Position numbers and translations under genes: made by a program. Positions 8,009-15,357 of a DNA stretch of 64,000 bases are shown piece by piece. The notes under the pieces were generated by a model. It was given only the letters and a program-made list of their open reading frames with translations. It had not been told where the DNA came from and made no database searches. The first letter of the stretch is position 1; every line of letters begins with the position of its first letter. This stretch comes from Patescibacteria group bacterium (GTDB lineage: Bacteria; Patescibacteria; Microgenomatia; UBA12405): contig JAMCSD010000006.1 of the NCBI GenBank assembly GCA_023380755.1, positions 77,821 through 141,820 on the forward strand, in the 5' to 3' direction.

Positions 8009-8464
8009 ATGGCTTTAAAGGAATTAGTTGGCAGTGGGGAGAAAATCATGCTCGTTACCCTACCCTTACTGGTCATCGGCTTAATCTTAAATTATTTATA
8101 TCCTTCAGTCTTTGCCGTCGGTGGTTCGCCCGCAGTGGTCAACACCGTAGCTGTCCTCTTTTTGATTCCTGGTTTAATCATTTGGTTTTGGTCAGTGGCC
8201 CTGGTTTTAATTCATGTTCCTCACCAAAGATTAATCACTACTGGCCCCTATGTCTTAGTCCGCCATCCTTTATATACCGGTTTTGGCTTGCTGGTATTGC
8301 CCGCCGTCGGCCTGCTTCTAAATTCCTGGTTAGGCCTTCTTTTGGGGCTCATCGTTTATGGCGCCTCTCGGCTCTTTTCCCCGGAAGAGGAAAAGCATTT
8401 ATCCCGCCTTTTTGGTACCCGTTGGGATGATTACCGCCGCGGGGTCAAAATTCCTTGGTTATAA
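8009..8464 (+). CDS. Isoprenylcysteine carboxyl methyltransferase-like membrane protein
   Basis: 151 residues with four or five hydrophobic segments. The C-terminal half carries the signature of the ICMT / phospholipid N-methyltransferase superfamily: TTGPYVLVRHPLYTG, which forms the SAM site, a hydrophobic hairpin, then EEEKHLSRLFGTRWDDYRRG. It should be an inner-membrane SAM-dependent methyltransferase; in bacteria the substrates of such proteins are mostly unknown (isoprenoid, lipid or thiol groups). The start is supported by AGAGGAGA five bases before ATG 8009. The Nudix gene follows after 40 bases with its own -10 box. Confidence 0.85.
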   Translation: MALKELVGSGEKIMLVTLPLLVIGLILNYLYPSVFAVGGSPAVVNTVAVLFLIPGLIIWFWSVALVLIHVPHQRLITTGPYVLVRHPLYTGFGLLVLPAVGLLLNSWLGLLLGLIVYGASRLFSPEEEKHLSRLFGTRWDDYRRGVKIPWL

Positions 8465-8504
8465 ATTTACGCCAGAAATCTTAGCTGTCCGCTATACTTC
8501 TCTC

Positions 8505-8933
8505 ATGGACCACCCCCATCCTCGTATTGGTGTCGGTGTCTTCGTTTTTAAAAATGGCCGATTCCTCATGGGTTGCCGTCGGGGTTCCCATGGCTCGGGC
8601 AGTTGGTCTGTTCCTGGTGGCCACCTGGAGTTTGGCGAAACCATTGAAACGGCTGCCAAAAGGGAAGTCAAAGAAGAAACCAACCTGGAAATCTCCCGCC
8701 TAAAAATTGCCGGTGTCACCAACGACATCTTTGAAAGTGAAGGTAAACACTACCTTACCATTTGGGTCACTAGCTTTTGGCAGAGCGGTACTCCCCGCAT
8801 TATGGAGCCCGACAAATTCATTGATTTGGACTGGTACAATTTTGATACCTTGTCCTCCAATCTCTTTTTACCCTGGCGCCAACTTTTCGAATCTGATTTT
8901 CTTTTGACCATTAAAAATTTGTTGGCTAGCTAG
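8505..8933 (+). CDS. Nudix hydrolase
   Basis: 142 residues. The Nudix box is complete: GGHLEFGETIETAAKREV followed by KEETNLEI, matching GX5EX7REUXEEXGU except the Gly before the last hydrophobic position. The N-terminal GVGVFVFKNGRFLMGCRR is typical of MutT/ADP-sugar type members. Role: hydrolysis of a nucleoside diphosphate linked to another group, such as an oxidised nucleotide; the substrate cannot be read from sequence. I use ATG 8505 rather than the upstream in-frame start at 8358, because that extension overlaps the previous gene and TATACT (8493-8498) lies 6 bases before 8505. Confidence 0.88.
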   Translation: MDHPHPRIGVGVFVFKNGRFLMGCRRGSHGSGSWSVPGGHLEFGETIETAAKREVKEETNLEISRLKIAGVTNDIFESEGKHYLTIWVTSFWQSGTPRIMEPDKFIDLDWYNFDTLSSNLFLPWRQLFESDFLLTIKNLLAS

Positions 8934-8943
8934 CCCCCCTTTC

Positions 8944-9753
8944 TTAATCGCTCTTAATTTCCGGCAGTAATACTTCCACCATTTTATTGATCTCGTTGCT
9001 GCTAAAACTTGATTTTTTGATCTCCACTCGCTGCCCGTCCTGCAGCAGTTTCAAAAAATCACCAAACATTTTCCGGTCGGGGAAATCTCGGTAATCAATC
9101 AATGACAGGGGATTGCTGTCCACATCACTCGGCACTACTAAAGTTTGTTTAAAATCCTTGGCCACCTTAAATTCCCCTTCGGTTTTTGCCAAAGCTTCCA
9201 ATCCTAATTCTTCTAATTTTCCTCGGTGCCGGTTAAGCCAGGCCACTGTCCGTTCTAACGTTTTTCGAATTCCCGTACCCGCCAGTTGGGAAAAACAGCG
9301 CCGGTCCAAATGCTTTCCCGATTTAACTTCCCCCACCCCCTTTATCGTGATTCCTTCCTCGTCGACTTCCACGAAAGCTAAATCCGGATTCCGGCCGATA
9401 ACCAATTCCCGGTTCCGATCATAATCTTCCGGATTGTGTAATAGCTGCAACAATTCGGCTGCTTGTGCCGAATCCTCCTCCTGCATTTCGGCCCGGGCCA
9501 GCATTTCAAAAAACCGTCCTTTAACTGTCCTTCTTTTATCAATCTGGTGTTGGGGCAGACCCTTTCTTTGCGAATATTCATCTTCTTCCTGTTGGACTTT
9601 CCTGACGTAATTACCTAATTGTTCCGGTAAATTTGCTGGCAGTCGGTTTAAAATATTTTGCTTTCCTGACTCCTGAGGGGTTAGTGGCAGTTGATTTTCG
9701 ACTGTACTGACTGTATCCGGAATCTTGTCGATCACCACACCATAGAATAGCAA
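8944..9753 (-). CDS. Hypothetical protein, possible PD-(D/E)XK nuclease fold
   Basis: Up to 269 residues from TTG 9753; GTG 9738 is an alternative. Charged and Gln-rich N-terminal helices (LGNYVRKVQQEEDEY) precede a core with GRNPDLAFVEVDEEG then IKGVGEVKSGKHLD. An Asp-hydrophobic hairpin followed by GEVK is the layout of the PD-(D/E)XK nuclease active site, so a nuclease-like fold is possible. No recognised family, no signal peptide. It follows the pilin gene on the same strand with 7 bases between and may be co-transcribed. The fold call is an inference from one motif. Confidence 0.6.
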   Translation of the reverse strand: MLFYGVVIDKIPDTVSTVENQLPLTPQESGKQNILNRLPANLPEQLGNYVRKVQQEEDEYSQRKGLPQHQIDKRRTVKGRFFEMLARAEMQEEDSAQAAELLQLLHNPEDYDRNRELVIGRNPDLAFVEVDEEGITIKGVGEVKSGKHLDRRCFSQLAGTGIRKTLERTVAWLNRHRGKLEELGLEALAKTEGEFKVAKDFKQTLVVPSDVDSNPLSLIDYRDFPDRKMFGDFLKLLQDGQRVEIKKSSFSSNEINKMVEVLLPEIKSD

Positions 9754-9760
9754 ACTCTTA

Positions 9761-10384
9761 TCAGTTTGGGATATTTTTTCCTGAAGCGTTTTTACAGCGG
9801 TTATTTACGTTACCGCATTCCAAGTTACAGGTTGAATCCCGACCATATAACTTTGGGCATTGGCTCATACTTGGGTCATTGAAAAGTTCGCAATCTCCCA
9901 GTTTTCCTCCACCGGGAGCACACACATACGAACAACGGACCAGTCCGGCATTGGTACTCGAAATCCCATAATTATAAATACAATCCGGGCCGCACCCGCC
10001 CTCGCAGCCCACCAGTTTAATTGATTCATCCTGGTCATAAGTTAGCAGGGTATACACTTGAAACGATTGTGGCTCTCCACCCTTAGTATGATACACATAA
10101 GGTTCATTGCTGACCGGATCACACGGTATGATGGGGGAAACTACTTTTTGATTAAACTCCAATGGTTGGCCGCAATTGGGTAGTTCTCTCGGATAAGTTC
10201 CCGCGTCGGAATAATAACTCTCCAAATAAGTTTTAATTTTCTGCAAGTCAGCCTTCCGCCGGGCATCATAGGCCCGATTGATCAGCGAAGGCATTACCAT
10301 ATACGAAACCACCATTAACATTGCTAATATTGCTACCGATATCATTATTTCCACCAAAGAAAACCCCGACTGTTTCATTCCCAC
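9761..10384 (-). CDS. Type IV pilin-like protein with Cys-rich C-terminal domain
   Basis: 207 residues from GTG 10384 (ATG 10378 also possible). The N-terminus is a class III signal: MGMKQSG/FSLVEIMISVAI, with a cleavable Gly7, Phe at +1 and Glu at +5, followed by the hydrophobic pilin helix. Residues about 40-65 (ARRKADLQKIKTYLESYYSD) are the usual helix of major pseudopilins. The globular part carries many cysteines (for example GCEGGCGPDC and CNLECGNVNNRC), suggesting several disulfides on an exported surface. TATAAT (10398-10393) lies 8 bases before the GTG, so the mRNA may be leaderless. It should be assembled by the PilB-PilC machinery encoded at 59-62 kb. Confidence 0.85.
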   Translation of the reverse strand: MGMKQSGFSLVEIMISVAILAMLMVVSYMVMPSLINRAYDARRKADLQKIKTYLESYYSDAGTYPRELPNCGQPLEFNQKVVSPIIPCDPVSNEPYVYHTKGGEPQSFQVYTLLTYDQDESIKLVGCEGGCGPDCIYNYGISSTNAGLVRCSYVCAPGGGKLGDCELFNDPSMSQCPKLYGRDSTCNLECGNVNNRCKNASGKNIPN

Positions 10385-10430
10385 TTGTTTTCATTATAGC
10401 TTAGGGTTAATTTTAATGCTAATTTGCCCG

Positions 10431-10439
10431 TGCTATACT
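10431..10439 (+). promoter_or_regulatory. Extended -10 promoter
   Basis: TGC followed by TATACT (10434-10439). The -35 region is poor (TTTTAA at 17 bases). Transcription near 10446 gives a leader of about 49 bases with a GGAGGT ribosome site for the gene at 10495. It is divergent from the pilin promoter. Confidence 0.5.
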
Positions 10440-10494
10440 CCCGGTGTTCTTTAATAATCCTTAAGCTTAACGCTCAACCGGAGGTATTTGTCAG

Positions 10495-10878
10495 ATGAAC
10501 AAGACCTGGCTTCGACTCACCACCATTCGCCTTACCCGTCCCGACGGCAGTTCGGAAATTGTTGATCTCTTTCGGATCGGTCATCTTAAGCCTGGTAACG
10601 AAGAGTGTGTTGTTTGCGGTATGCCGGTTAGTACTAACCACCCGGCTTATGTTTTTCGTTTCCGTAACCGAAACTATGGCTCTATTTATATTCCCGCCCA
10701 CCCCCAGCATTTCCCGGTAGCCGAGGAAAGGATGGCCCGTCTTCAGGAACGGCTTCGAACCGCCTATCGTTTGGCTCCTCTGCAAGACCTCAACGATCCC
10801 TTTACCCAACTCTTAGACAAATTCAAATTACGCTGGTATCCTGTCACCCAAGACACCGAAGTCTTAGTGAGCGTTTAA
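10495..10878 (+). CDS. Hypothetical protein with a CxxCGMP knuckle
   Basis: 127 residues. The start is set by GGAGGT (10480-10485), nine bases before the ATG. The only visible motif is EECVVCGMPVSTNHPAY around residues 37-53: one CxxC followed by His, compatible with a small metal site, as in treble-clef or HNH-like folds. The rest alternates basic strands and helices (RMARLQERLRTAYRL). No signal peptide or membrane segment. A hairpin region follows the stop. It belongs to a group of uncharacterised soluble proteins in this part of the window that have real 5' leaders and strong ribosome sites. I cannot assign a function. Confidence 0.7.
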   Translation: MNKTWLRLTTIRLTRPDGSSEIVDLFRIGHLKPGNEECVVCGMPVSTNHPAYVFRFRNRNYGSIYIPAHPQHFPVAEERMARLQERLRTAYRLAPLQDLNDPFTQLLDKFKLRWYPVTQDTEVLVSV

Positions 10879-10882
10879 GCTT

Positions 10883-10960
10883 AAACACCCGTATTCATGG
10901 AAACCTCAAATTAATCCCAAAGCGGATCTAATTATAAAAATTTTCATGATACGGGTGTTT
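10883..10960. repeat. Long inverted repeat between two hypothetical genes
   Basis: AAACACCCGTAT (10883-10894) pairs with ATACGGGTGTTT (10949-10960), and the pairing nearly continues with TCATGGAAA against TTTTCATG. The loop is AT-rich and there is no T-run after the stem, so it is not a typical intrinsic terminator. The rest of the gap (10961-11116) holds a TACAAT box (11099-11104) before the next start and nothing else I can support. Confidence 0.5.
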
Positions 10961-11116
10961 CGGATTGTCTAATCCTGACTCCTTTTTGGGATAATAAATC
11001 ATGGCCTGGTCAAATTCCTGGATCATCATTAATTCTAAAAGCAGTCATGGAAAAATACCCAGAGTCATTATTCGCACTTTATACCGGCCGTCTGGTGCTA
11101 CAATCGTTATTACTGT

Positions 11117-12076
11117 ATGGCTCGAGTAAATCCGGAAAATTCCCCTGACTATTTGTCAAATATTTATTCTCAAATTTTTGAGGAAAGGCTTCGCCAGCAA
11201 GCTGCCTTAGATAAAATTTTTGATGATATTCTGGTTCGCCAAGGTGGTTGGGATAAATTTTTACTTTACACCCAGCCGGGGAATTTAAAAGTTTGGGCCT
11301 ATCGCAATACTGACGCCGAATTAGATCATATCGGTATCGGTGCTATTCATGGTGGTTCTGAAGAAATTGGCTATGTTGCCTGGGCCGATTACGCCTCAAA
11401 ATTAATCGAGATCGATCGAAGGTTCCTTCTCATTCCTTGCGCCAACAAATGGGGGCACGCCCACTTAGAGCGTTATAGCCCTAACGGCCAAAGTGTTGGC
11501 GACGCCGGCGAGTTTTTTGGCGCCAGCCTTACCTGTCCCACCCCCGAGTCCGAGCACCTTCTCCGATTTTTCGCCGCCCAAAAAATCAAACCCGAACTGC
11601 CGCTCGCCCGAGTCACCGATCGTACACGGGTCCTCGACATTCATGAAGACACTTCCTGGGATGATAGCCTGGAGGGTTTGATTGGTCCTGCTCGCCTTCG
11701 CGCTTTGGTCCAAATATATCGTGGTTACGCCTATCACAACGGTAAAACTCGGAACAGTCCCGATGCTAATTATACTTACCTCTATTTCAATAGTCGGGGC
11801 AGCGAAGATCACCCTCTGGTCCACCGGGTCACGGCCACCGTCCGGGCCAATGGCAACCACCTTCCCCGTTATGCCTCGACCCGCTTTTCAGGGGAAACCG
11901 TCAGCGAGGGTGTGGTCTGGAACTCTCAGGATCTTTCCCTGGGTCATGCCCTGGCCTTTATGGGTGCCTCCGTAATTACTGCCGAGACTCTCCGCCGCAC
12001 CCCTCTGGACCCCACCCTTCAGTTTCGCCGCCATCAGCAGCGGCTGATTATTGATACCTTCCTCGGACTCCGTTAA
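11117..12076 (+). CDS. Hypothetical soluble protein (319 residues)
   Basis: No family recognised. It starts with a charged helical segment (SQIFEERLRQQAALDKIFDDI), then mixed alpha/beta sequence with aromatic-rich strands, and ends RRHQQRLIIDTFLGLR. There is no signal peptide or membrane segment. The His/Asp-containing stretches (DHIGIGAIHGG, CANKWGHAHLERY) could line an active site, but no motif is diagnostic. TACAAT lies 12 bases before the ATG. It is a neighbour of other soluble proteins of unknown function (10495, 12277, 13525), and codon choice looks similar to theirs. Confidence 0.7.
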   Translation: MARVNPENSPDYLSNIYSQIFEERLRQQAALDKIFDDILVRQGGWDKFLLYTQPGNLKVWAYRNTDAELDHIGIGAIHGGSEEIGYVAWADYASKLIEIDRRFLLIPCANKWGHAHLERYSPNGQSVGDAGEFFGASLTCPTPESEHLLRFFAAQKIKPELPLARVTDRTRVLDIHEDTSWDDSLEGLIGPARLRALVQIYRGYAYHNGKTRNSPDANYTYLYFNSRGSEDHPLVHRVTATVRANGNHLPRYASTRFSGETVSEGVVWNSQDLSLGHALAFMGASVITAETLRRTPLDPTLQFRRHQQRLIIDTFLGLR

Positions 12077-12109
12077 AAATCTTCCTCCGAATAATTTATC
12101 TTTTGGATC

Positions 12110-12139
12110 TTGACGGTTAATTTCTCCCGATGGTAAAAT
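12110..12139 (+). promoter_or_regulatory. Promoter with a long leader
   Basis: TTGACG (12110-12115), 18-base spacer ending TGG, TAAAAT (12134-12139). Start of transcription near 12146 leaves about 130 bases of leader before ATG 12277. The remaining bases of this 200-base gap show no clear structure. Confidence 0.55.
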
Positions 12140-12276
12140 TTCCGGCTGGTTAAATCAACACGGATTTTTGCGTCTGTTCAGGTTTAATAAAAAAGCACCT
12201 TAAAATCGGAAGAAAAACTCGTCTCTTCAAGCTTTCCATTTCTGGATTAGCTTTAACTTTTTAAAGGAGAATCGTT

Positions 12277-12585
12277 ATGTGTGGTCCAATGGTCCCCATG
12301 GGTATACCCATCACTGATGATATTCATAAGCGTTATTCGCCGGAGCTTCAAGCCGCCTGGGAGACTTTTCATAGCTGGCTGGTCCAACAACCCGACTGGT
12401 TCATCTCTGAAAACGACATGTCCCCCGAAGTCGCTCAAGCTCGTCAACTCATTCTGGCTGCCCCCATTCCGGGTTTCGAGTCAGAGGGACTCACTGGCGC
12501 TGATAGTTGCTATATGCACGGGGTGTCCGAACGTTTAGGCCAAACCTTTCCTGTCTCCACAGAGCTCTTAGTCAACCTTAACTAA
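12277..12585 (+). CDS. Small hypothetical protein (102 residues)
   Basis: Starts MCGPMVPMGIPITDD; AAAGGAGA (12263-12270) lies six bases before the ATG and fixes the start. The product is acidic and probably helical (LQAAWETFHSWLVQQPDW), with Cys2 and a second Cys near DSCYMHG. No homologous family comes to mind. It has its own promoter with a 130-base leader upstream and a hairpin terminator downstream, so it is a single-gene unit with strong expression signals. Function unknown. Confidence 0.65.
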   Translation: MCGPMVPMGIPITDDIHKRYSPELQAAWETFHSWLVQQPDWFISENDMSPEVAQARQLILAAPIPGFESEGLTGADSCYMHGVSERLGQTFPVSTELLVNLN

Positions 12586-12600
12586 TCATTTCTTCCGTTG

Positions 12601-12645
12601 CCCCCAATTTGGGTTCTAAAAATATCCATGTTGGGGGTTTAATTT
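12601..12645 (+). terminator. Intrinsic terminator
   Basis: CCCCCAA (12601-12607) pairs with TTGGGGG (12631-12637), followed by TTTAATTTTC. It lies 16 bases after the stop at 12585. Confidence 0.6.
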
Positions 12646-12681
12646 TCTACTTTCTCACTTTTATGCTACCCTGTAGGTAAT

Positions 12682-13479
12682 ATGACACTTACACCCCTTT
12701 CCCAAATTTTTAATCTTTCCTCTAAAACCGCCATTGTTACCGGTGGCGCCATGGGGATCGGTCTGGGCATTGTTATTCGTTTGGCCGAAGCCGGGGCCAA
12801 TGTAGTTATCGCCGATGTTAACGACACTGCCGGTAATGCGGCCGTTACTGATTTACAAAACCAGGGCTTTAAAGTCGCATTTATCAAAACTGATGTTAGT
12901 TCCGAAACCGATGTGGCTGCCGCCGTTAATTTTGCCGTCACTACCTTTGGTGGACTGGATATTGTGGTCAACAATGCCGGTATTTACCCCACTATTCCGG
13001 TAATGCAGCTCGATTTGGCCACCTTTGATAAGGTCCTGGCCATCAACCTCAAAAGCGTTTTCCTTTTTACCAAAGCTGCCGCTGCCAAAATGATTGAGCA
13101 GGGGAGAGGTGGCAAGATTATCAATGTCTCTTCCATTGATGCTCTTCACCCTTCATCTGTCGGCTTAGCGGTTTACGATGCTTCTAAACATGGCGTCTGG
13201 GGTTTTACCAAAAATTCTGCCCTGGAACTTGCTCCTCATAACATTACCGTTAATGCCATTGCTCCCGGTGGTATTGCTACCCCTGGTACTGGCATGGGTA
13301 CCGGCAATGTCTCTCCCGACATGAAAGCCATTATCGACAAGTTCGTCGCCCGGATTCCCTTAAAGCGGATGGGTGAGGCTGATGATATCGGCAAAGTGGC
13401 TCTCTTTTTAGCCTCCGACCTGGCGGGTTATATGACTGGTTCCCAAGTGGTCGTCGACGGCGGAGTGCTCCTTTCCTAA
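12682..13479 (+). CDS. Short-chain dehydrogenase/reductase (SDR)
   Basis: 265 residues, a classical SDR. It has the nucleotide-binding TGGAMGIGLG near residue 20, an acidic residue after beta2 (VVIADVND), NNAG, the catalytic Ser in INVSSID and YDASK with the Tyr/Lys pair, then PGGIATPG and the C-terminal MTGSQVVVDGGVLL. The Asp after beta2 favours NAD(H) over NADP(H). Likely a cytosolic alcohol/ketone oxidoreductase; the substrate is open (glucose-dehydrogenase-like and 3-oxoacyl reductase-like enzymes look alike). The ATG has no Shine-Dalgarno; a TATGCT box is 14 bases upstream. Confidence 0.9.
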   Translation: MTLTPLSQIFNLSSKTAIVTGGAMGIGLGIVIRLAEAGANVVIADVNDTAGNAAVTDLQNQGFKVAFIKTDVSSETDVAAAVNFAVTTFGGLDIVVNNAGIYPTIPVMQLDLATFDKVLAINLKSVFLFTKAAAAKMIEQGRGGKIINVSSIDALHPSSVGLAVYDASKHGVWGFTKNSALELAPHNITVNAIAPGGIATPGTGMGTGNVSPDMKAIIDKFVARIPLKRMGEADDIGKVALFLASDLAGYMTGSQVVVDGGVLLS

Positions 13480-13524
13480 TCACTGAGTCCTATAATACGC
13501 ATTTCGTGATAAAATATATCCGAA

Positions 13525-15357
13525 ATGTCCAAGGAAAAAGCTACACTTTTCCATACCGAAAAATTAACGTTACTGCCCGGTATTACTGTTCAGGGTCCCC
13601 TAGGCCTAGATTTCTTTCAGGCTGATTCTGCCTCTCACCCTAAACTGGCCCGCGAAGCTGCCGCCCGCCGCCATCTTTATGATCTAACCAAAGCCGTCTT
13701 AGATGACAGCCAACCTTTTAATAACCCCACCCTTTTAACCGAATTGTATCAACATCTGACCACTTTCTTGGCCGCCGATGATCTTCACGGTCGCCTTCTG
13801 CTTTATCTACCCGAAAAACTATTGCCCGACACCCACCAGCCCGCCAAAACCACTGCCCTCCGTCAATCGGAAATGGCTTTTGTGGCTCAATATCAACAGA
13901 GTTGGCTCCGCCTCCTTTTTGAAAGTAACTCCCGAGCTGCCTTTGTTGACGGCGATGTTCTGGAGCCAGGCTTGGGTGAACCGCCCACTGTCCGCAAGGC
14001 CGCCCACCTCCTTCCCGATATTTTGGCTCATGGCCTTGTCCCGCTTGGTGACATTGCCGACCTTTACCGCTTTTGTGATGATCCGGAATTGGTCCAGTCT
14101 TTATCCGAGGGCCTGATTGTGGCTGCCGACCACGGCCTGGTTAGTCCCGACTTTCTTCATCATCTGGGCATCGAAATCCCACCAGTAACCACCGCCGATA
14201 ACACCCCTAATTCTCCAGATCCCCTCGATTATCTTCGCCAATCCTTAATCCAAATTGATCTCCGCTATTCTCCCGGTTCACCTTTCATTTCTCATTGGAG
14301 CCCGGCCCGGATTAAATGGGATCAGCAGGTCCAGCGCGATGCGGCTATCAACCGAACCGCCGAAATCCTCTCCCAACGTCTGATTTTGACCCCTCATTCC
14401 ACGGCGGCTATTGATACTTTATTTACCCAGCGTGGTTATGACCATGCTTATACCCTCGTCGCTTTAAAAGGCCTCTTTCTTGCCGGCCAAAATGTTTCCG
14501 CCATTGTCGATACCTACTTACCGCTTATCACCAATCTTTGGTCGGCGGCTCCCCCCACGGAAATCAAAAATTCGATTGCCAGTGGTCTAAACCATTGGGC
14601 CCGGCTCGGTTTAGTTTCTCCTAACTTGCTTCATCATTTAAATATCCCTTATCCTGATTTGGCTTCCCCTCTGCCGGTTAGCCCCCGGGAACTGTTTACT
14701 GGTGAATTCCGGTATTTAACTGATGTCGTCCAGACCATACACCGGGATCCCCAATTATCCACTCTCTTTTACCCGGCCATTTTGGTATTCGGCTCTCGCG
14801 TCAAAGGTATTGCTGATTTGGCCGCCGATCACGATTTAGCCGTATTTTTAAAGCCCGACACCCCTTGGAGTCAGCGTCAGCCGGCCTTGGCTCTTCTCAA
14901 AGAAAAAAATCCCTCTTTAAATCGCCTCGACAAAATCCTGGAATATTGGGTCTCTCAAAAAGATGGTCAGCTTGGCCTAAAACCCGTCCCCGAGGGCACT
15001 ACCACTGTCGCTGGTCCCGGAGAAATCCATTTCTTAATAGACGGTTTTTGGATTGGCGCCCAGGGGGGCTACGAAACTCTTTACGCCCATCTCGCCCAAA
15101 AGTATTTAGATCTCAGCCGCTTTGGTGATCAAAAATCCGCCGTCCGTTCCCAGCTTTTGCACAAACTCGAGCTTGACCTGCTGCAGTTCCGCTTAATGCA
15201 CAAAGGCTATCGCCGCTTTTACCCCACCGCCCGGCCGGTCAATGCTCCTCATGCCGCCCTGATTGATGGCGATAGTGATTTTTGGGACCCCGGGTACCGC
15301 CGCATTGCCACTCTCCTCTTTCTTAGCCGGGTCTTTTTACCGGATATCTCGGCATAA
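13525..15357 (+). CDS. Large protein with a nucleotidyltransferase-fold domain
   Basis: 610 residues. About 400 N-terminal residues are helical with two similar halves (LTELYQHLTTF, ILSQRLILTPHS) and match nothing I know. Around 420-440 lies ILVFGSRVKG then AADHDLAVFL: G423-S424-R425 and Asp435/Asp437 reproduce the GS...DxD catalytic signature of the DNA polymerase beta-like nucleotidyltransferase superfamily. The remaining C-terminal part is helical, as is usual after such domains. It may transfer a nucleotide to a protein, RNA or small molecule. The start follows a TAAAAT box by 9 bases. It overlaps the convergent PurA-like gene by 21 bases. Confidence 0.7.
   Translation: MSKEKATLFHTEKLTLLPGITVQGPLGLDFFQADSASHPKLAREAAARRHLYDLTKAVLDDSQPFNNPTLLTELYQHLTTFLAADDLHGRLLLYLPEKLLPDTHQPAKTTALRQSEMAFVAQYQQSWLRLLFESNSRAAFVDGDVLEPGLGEPPTVRKAAHLLPDILAHGLVPLGDIADLYRFCDDPELVQSLSEGLIVAADHGLVSPDFLHHLGIEIPPVTTADNTPNSPDPLDYLRQSLIQIDLRYSPGSPFISHWSPARIKWDQQVQRDAAINRTAEILSQRLILTPHSTAAIDTLFTQRGYDHAYTLVALKGLFLAGQNVSAIVDTYLPLITNLWSAAPPTEIKNSIASGLNHWARLGLVSPNLLHHLNIPYPDLASPLPVSPRELFTGEFRYLTDVVQTIHRDPQLSTLFYPAILVFGSRVKGIADLAADHDLAVFLKPDTPWSQRQPALALLKEKNPSLNRLDKILEYWVSQKDGQLGLKPVPEGTTTVAGPGEIHFLIDGFWIGAQGGYETLYAHLAQKYLDLSRFGDQKSAVRSQLLHKLELDLLQFRLMHKGYRRFYPTARPVNAPHAALIDGDSDFWDPGYRRIATLLFLSRVFLPDISA

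Noticed and set aside
11001..11129. 42-codon ORF (MAWSNSWIII...) just before the 11117 gene
   Set aside because: No ribosome site or promoter is convincing, it overlaps the next start, and the composition is unremarkable; left out for lack of support.
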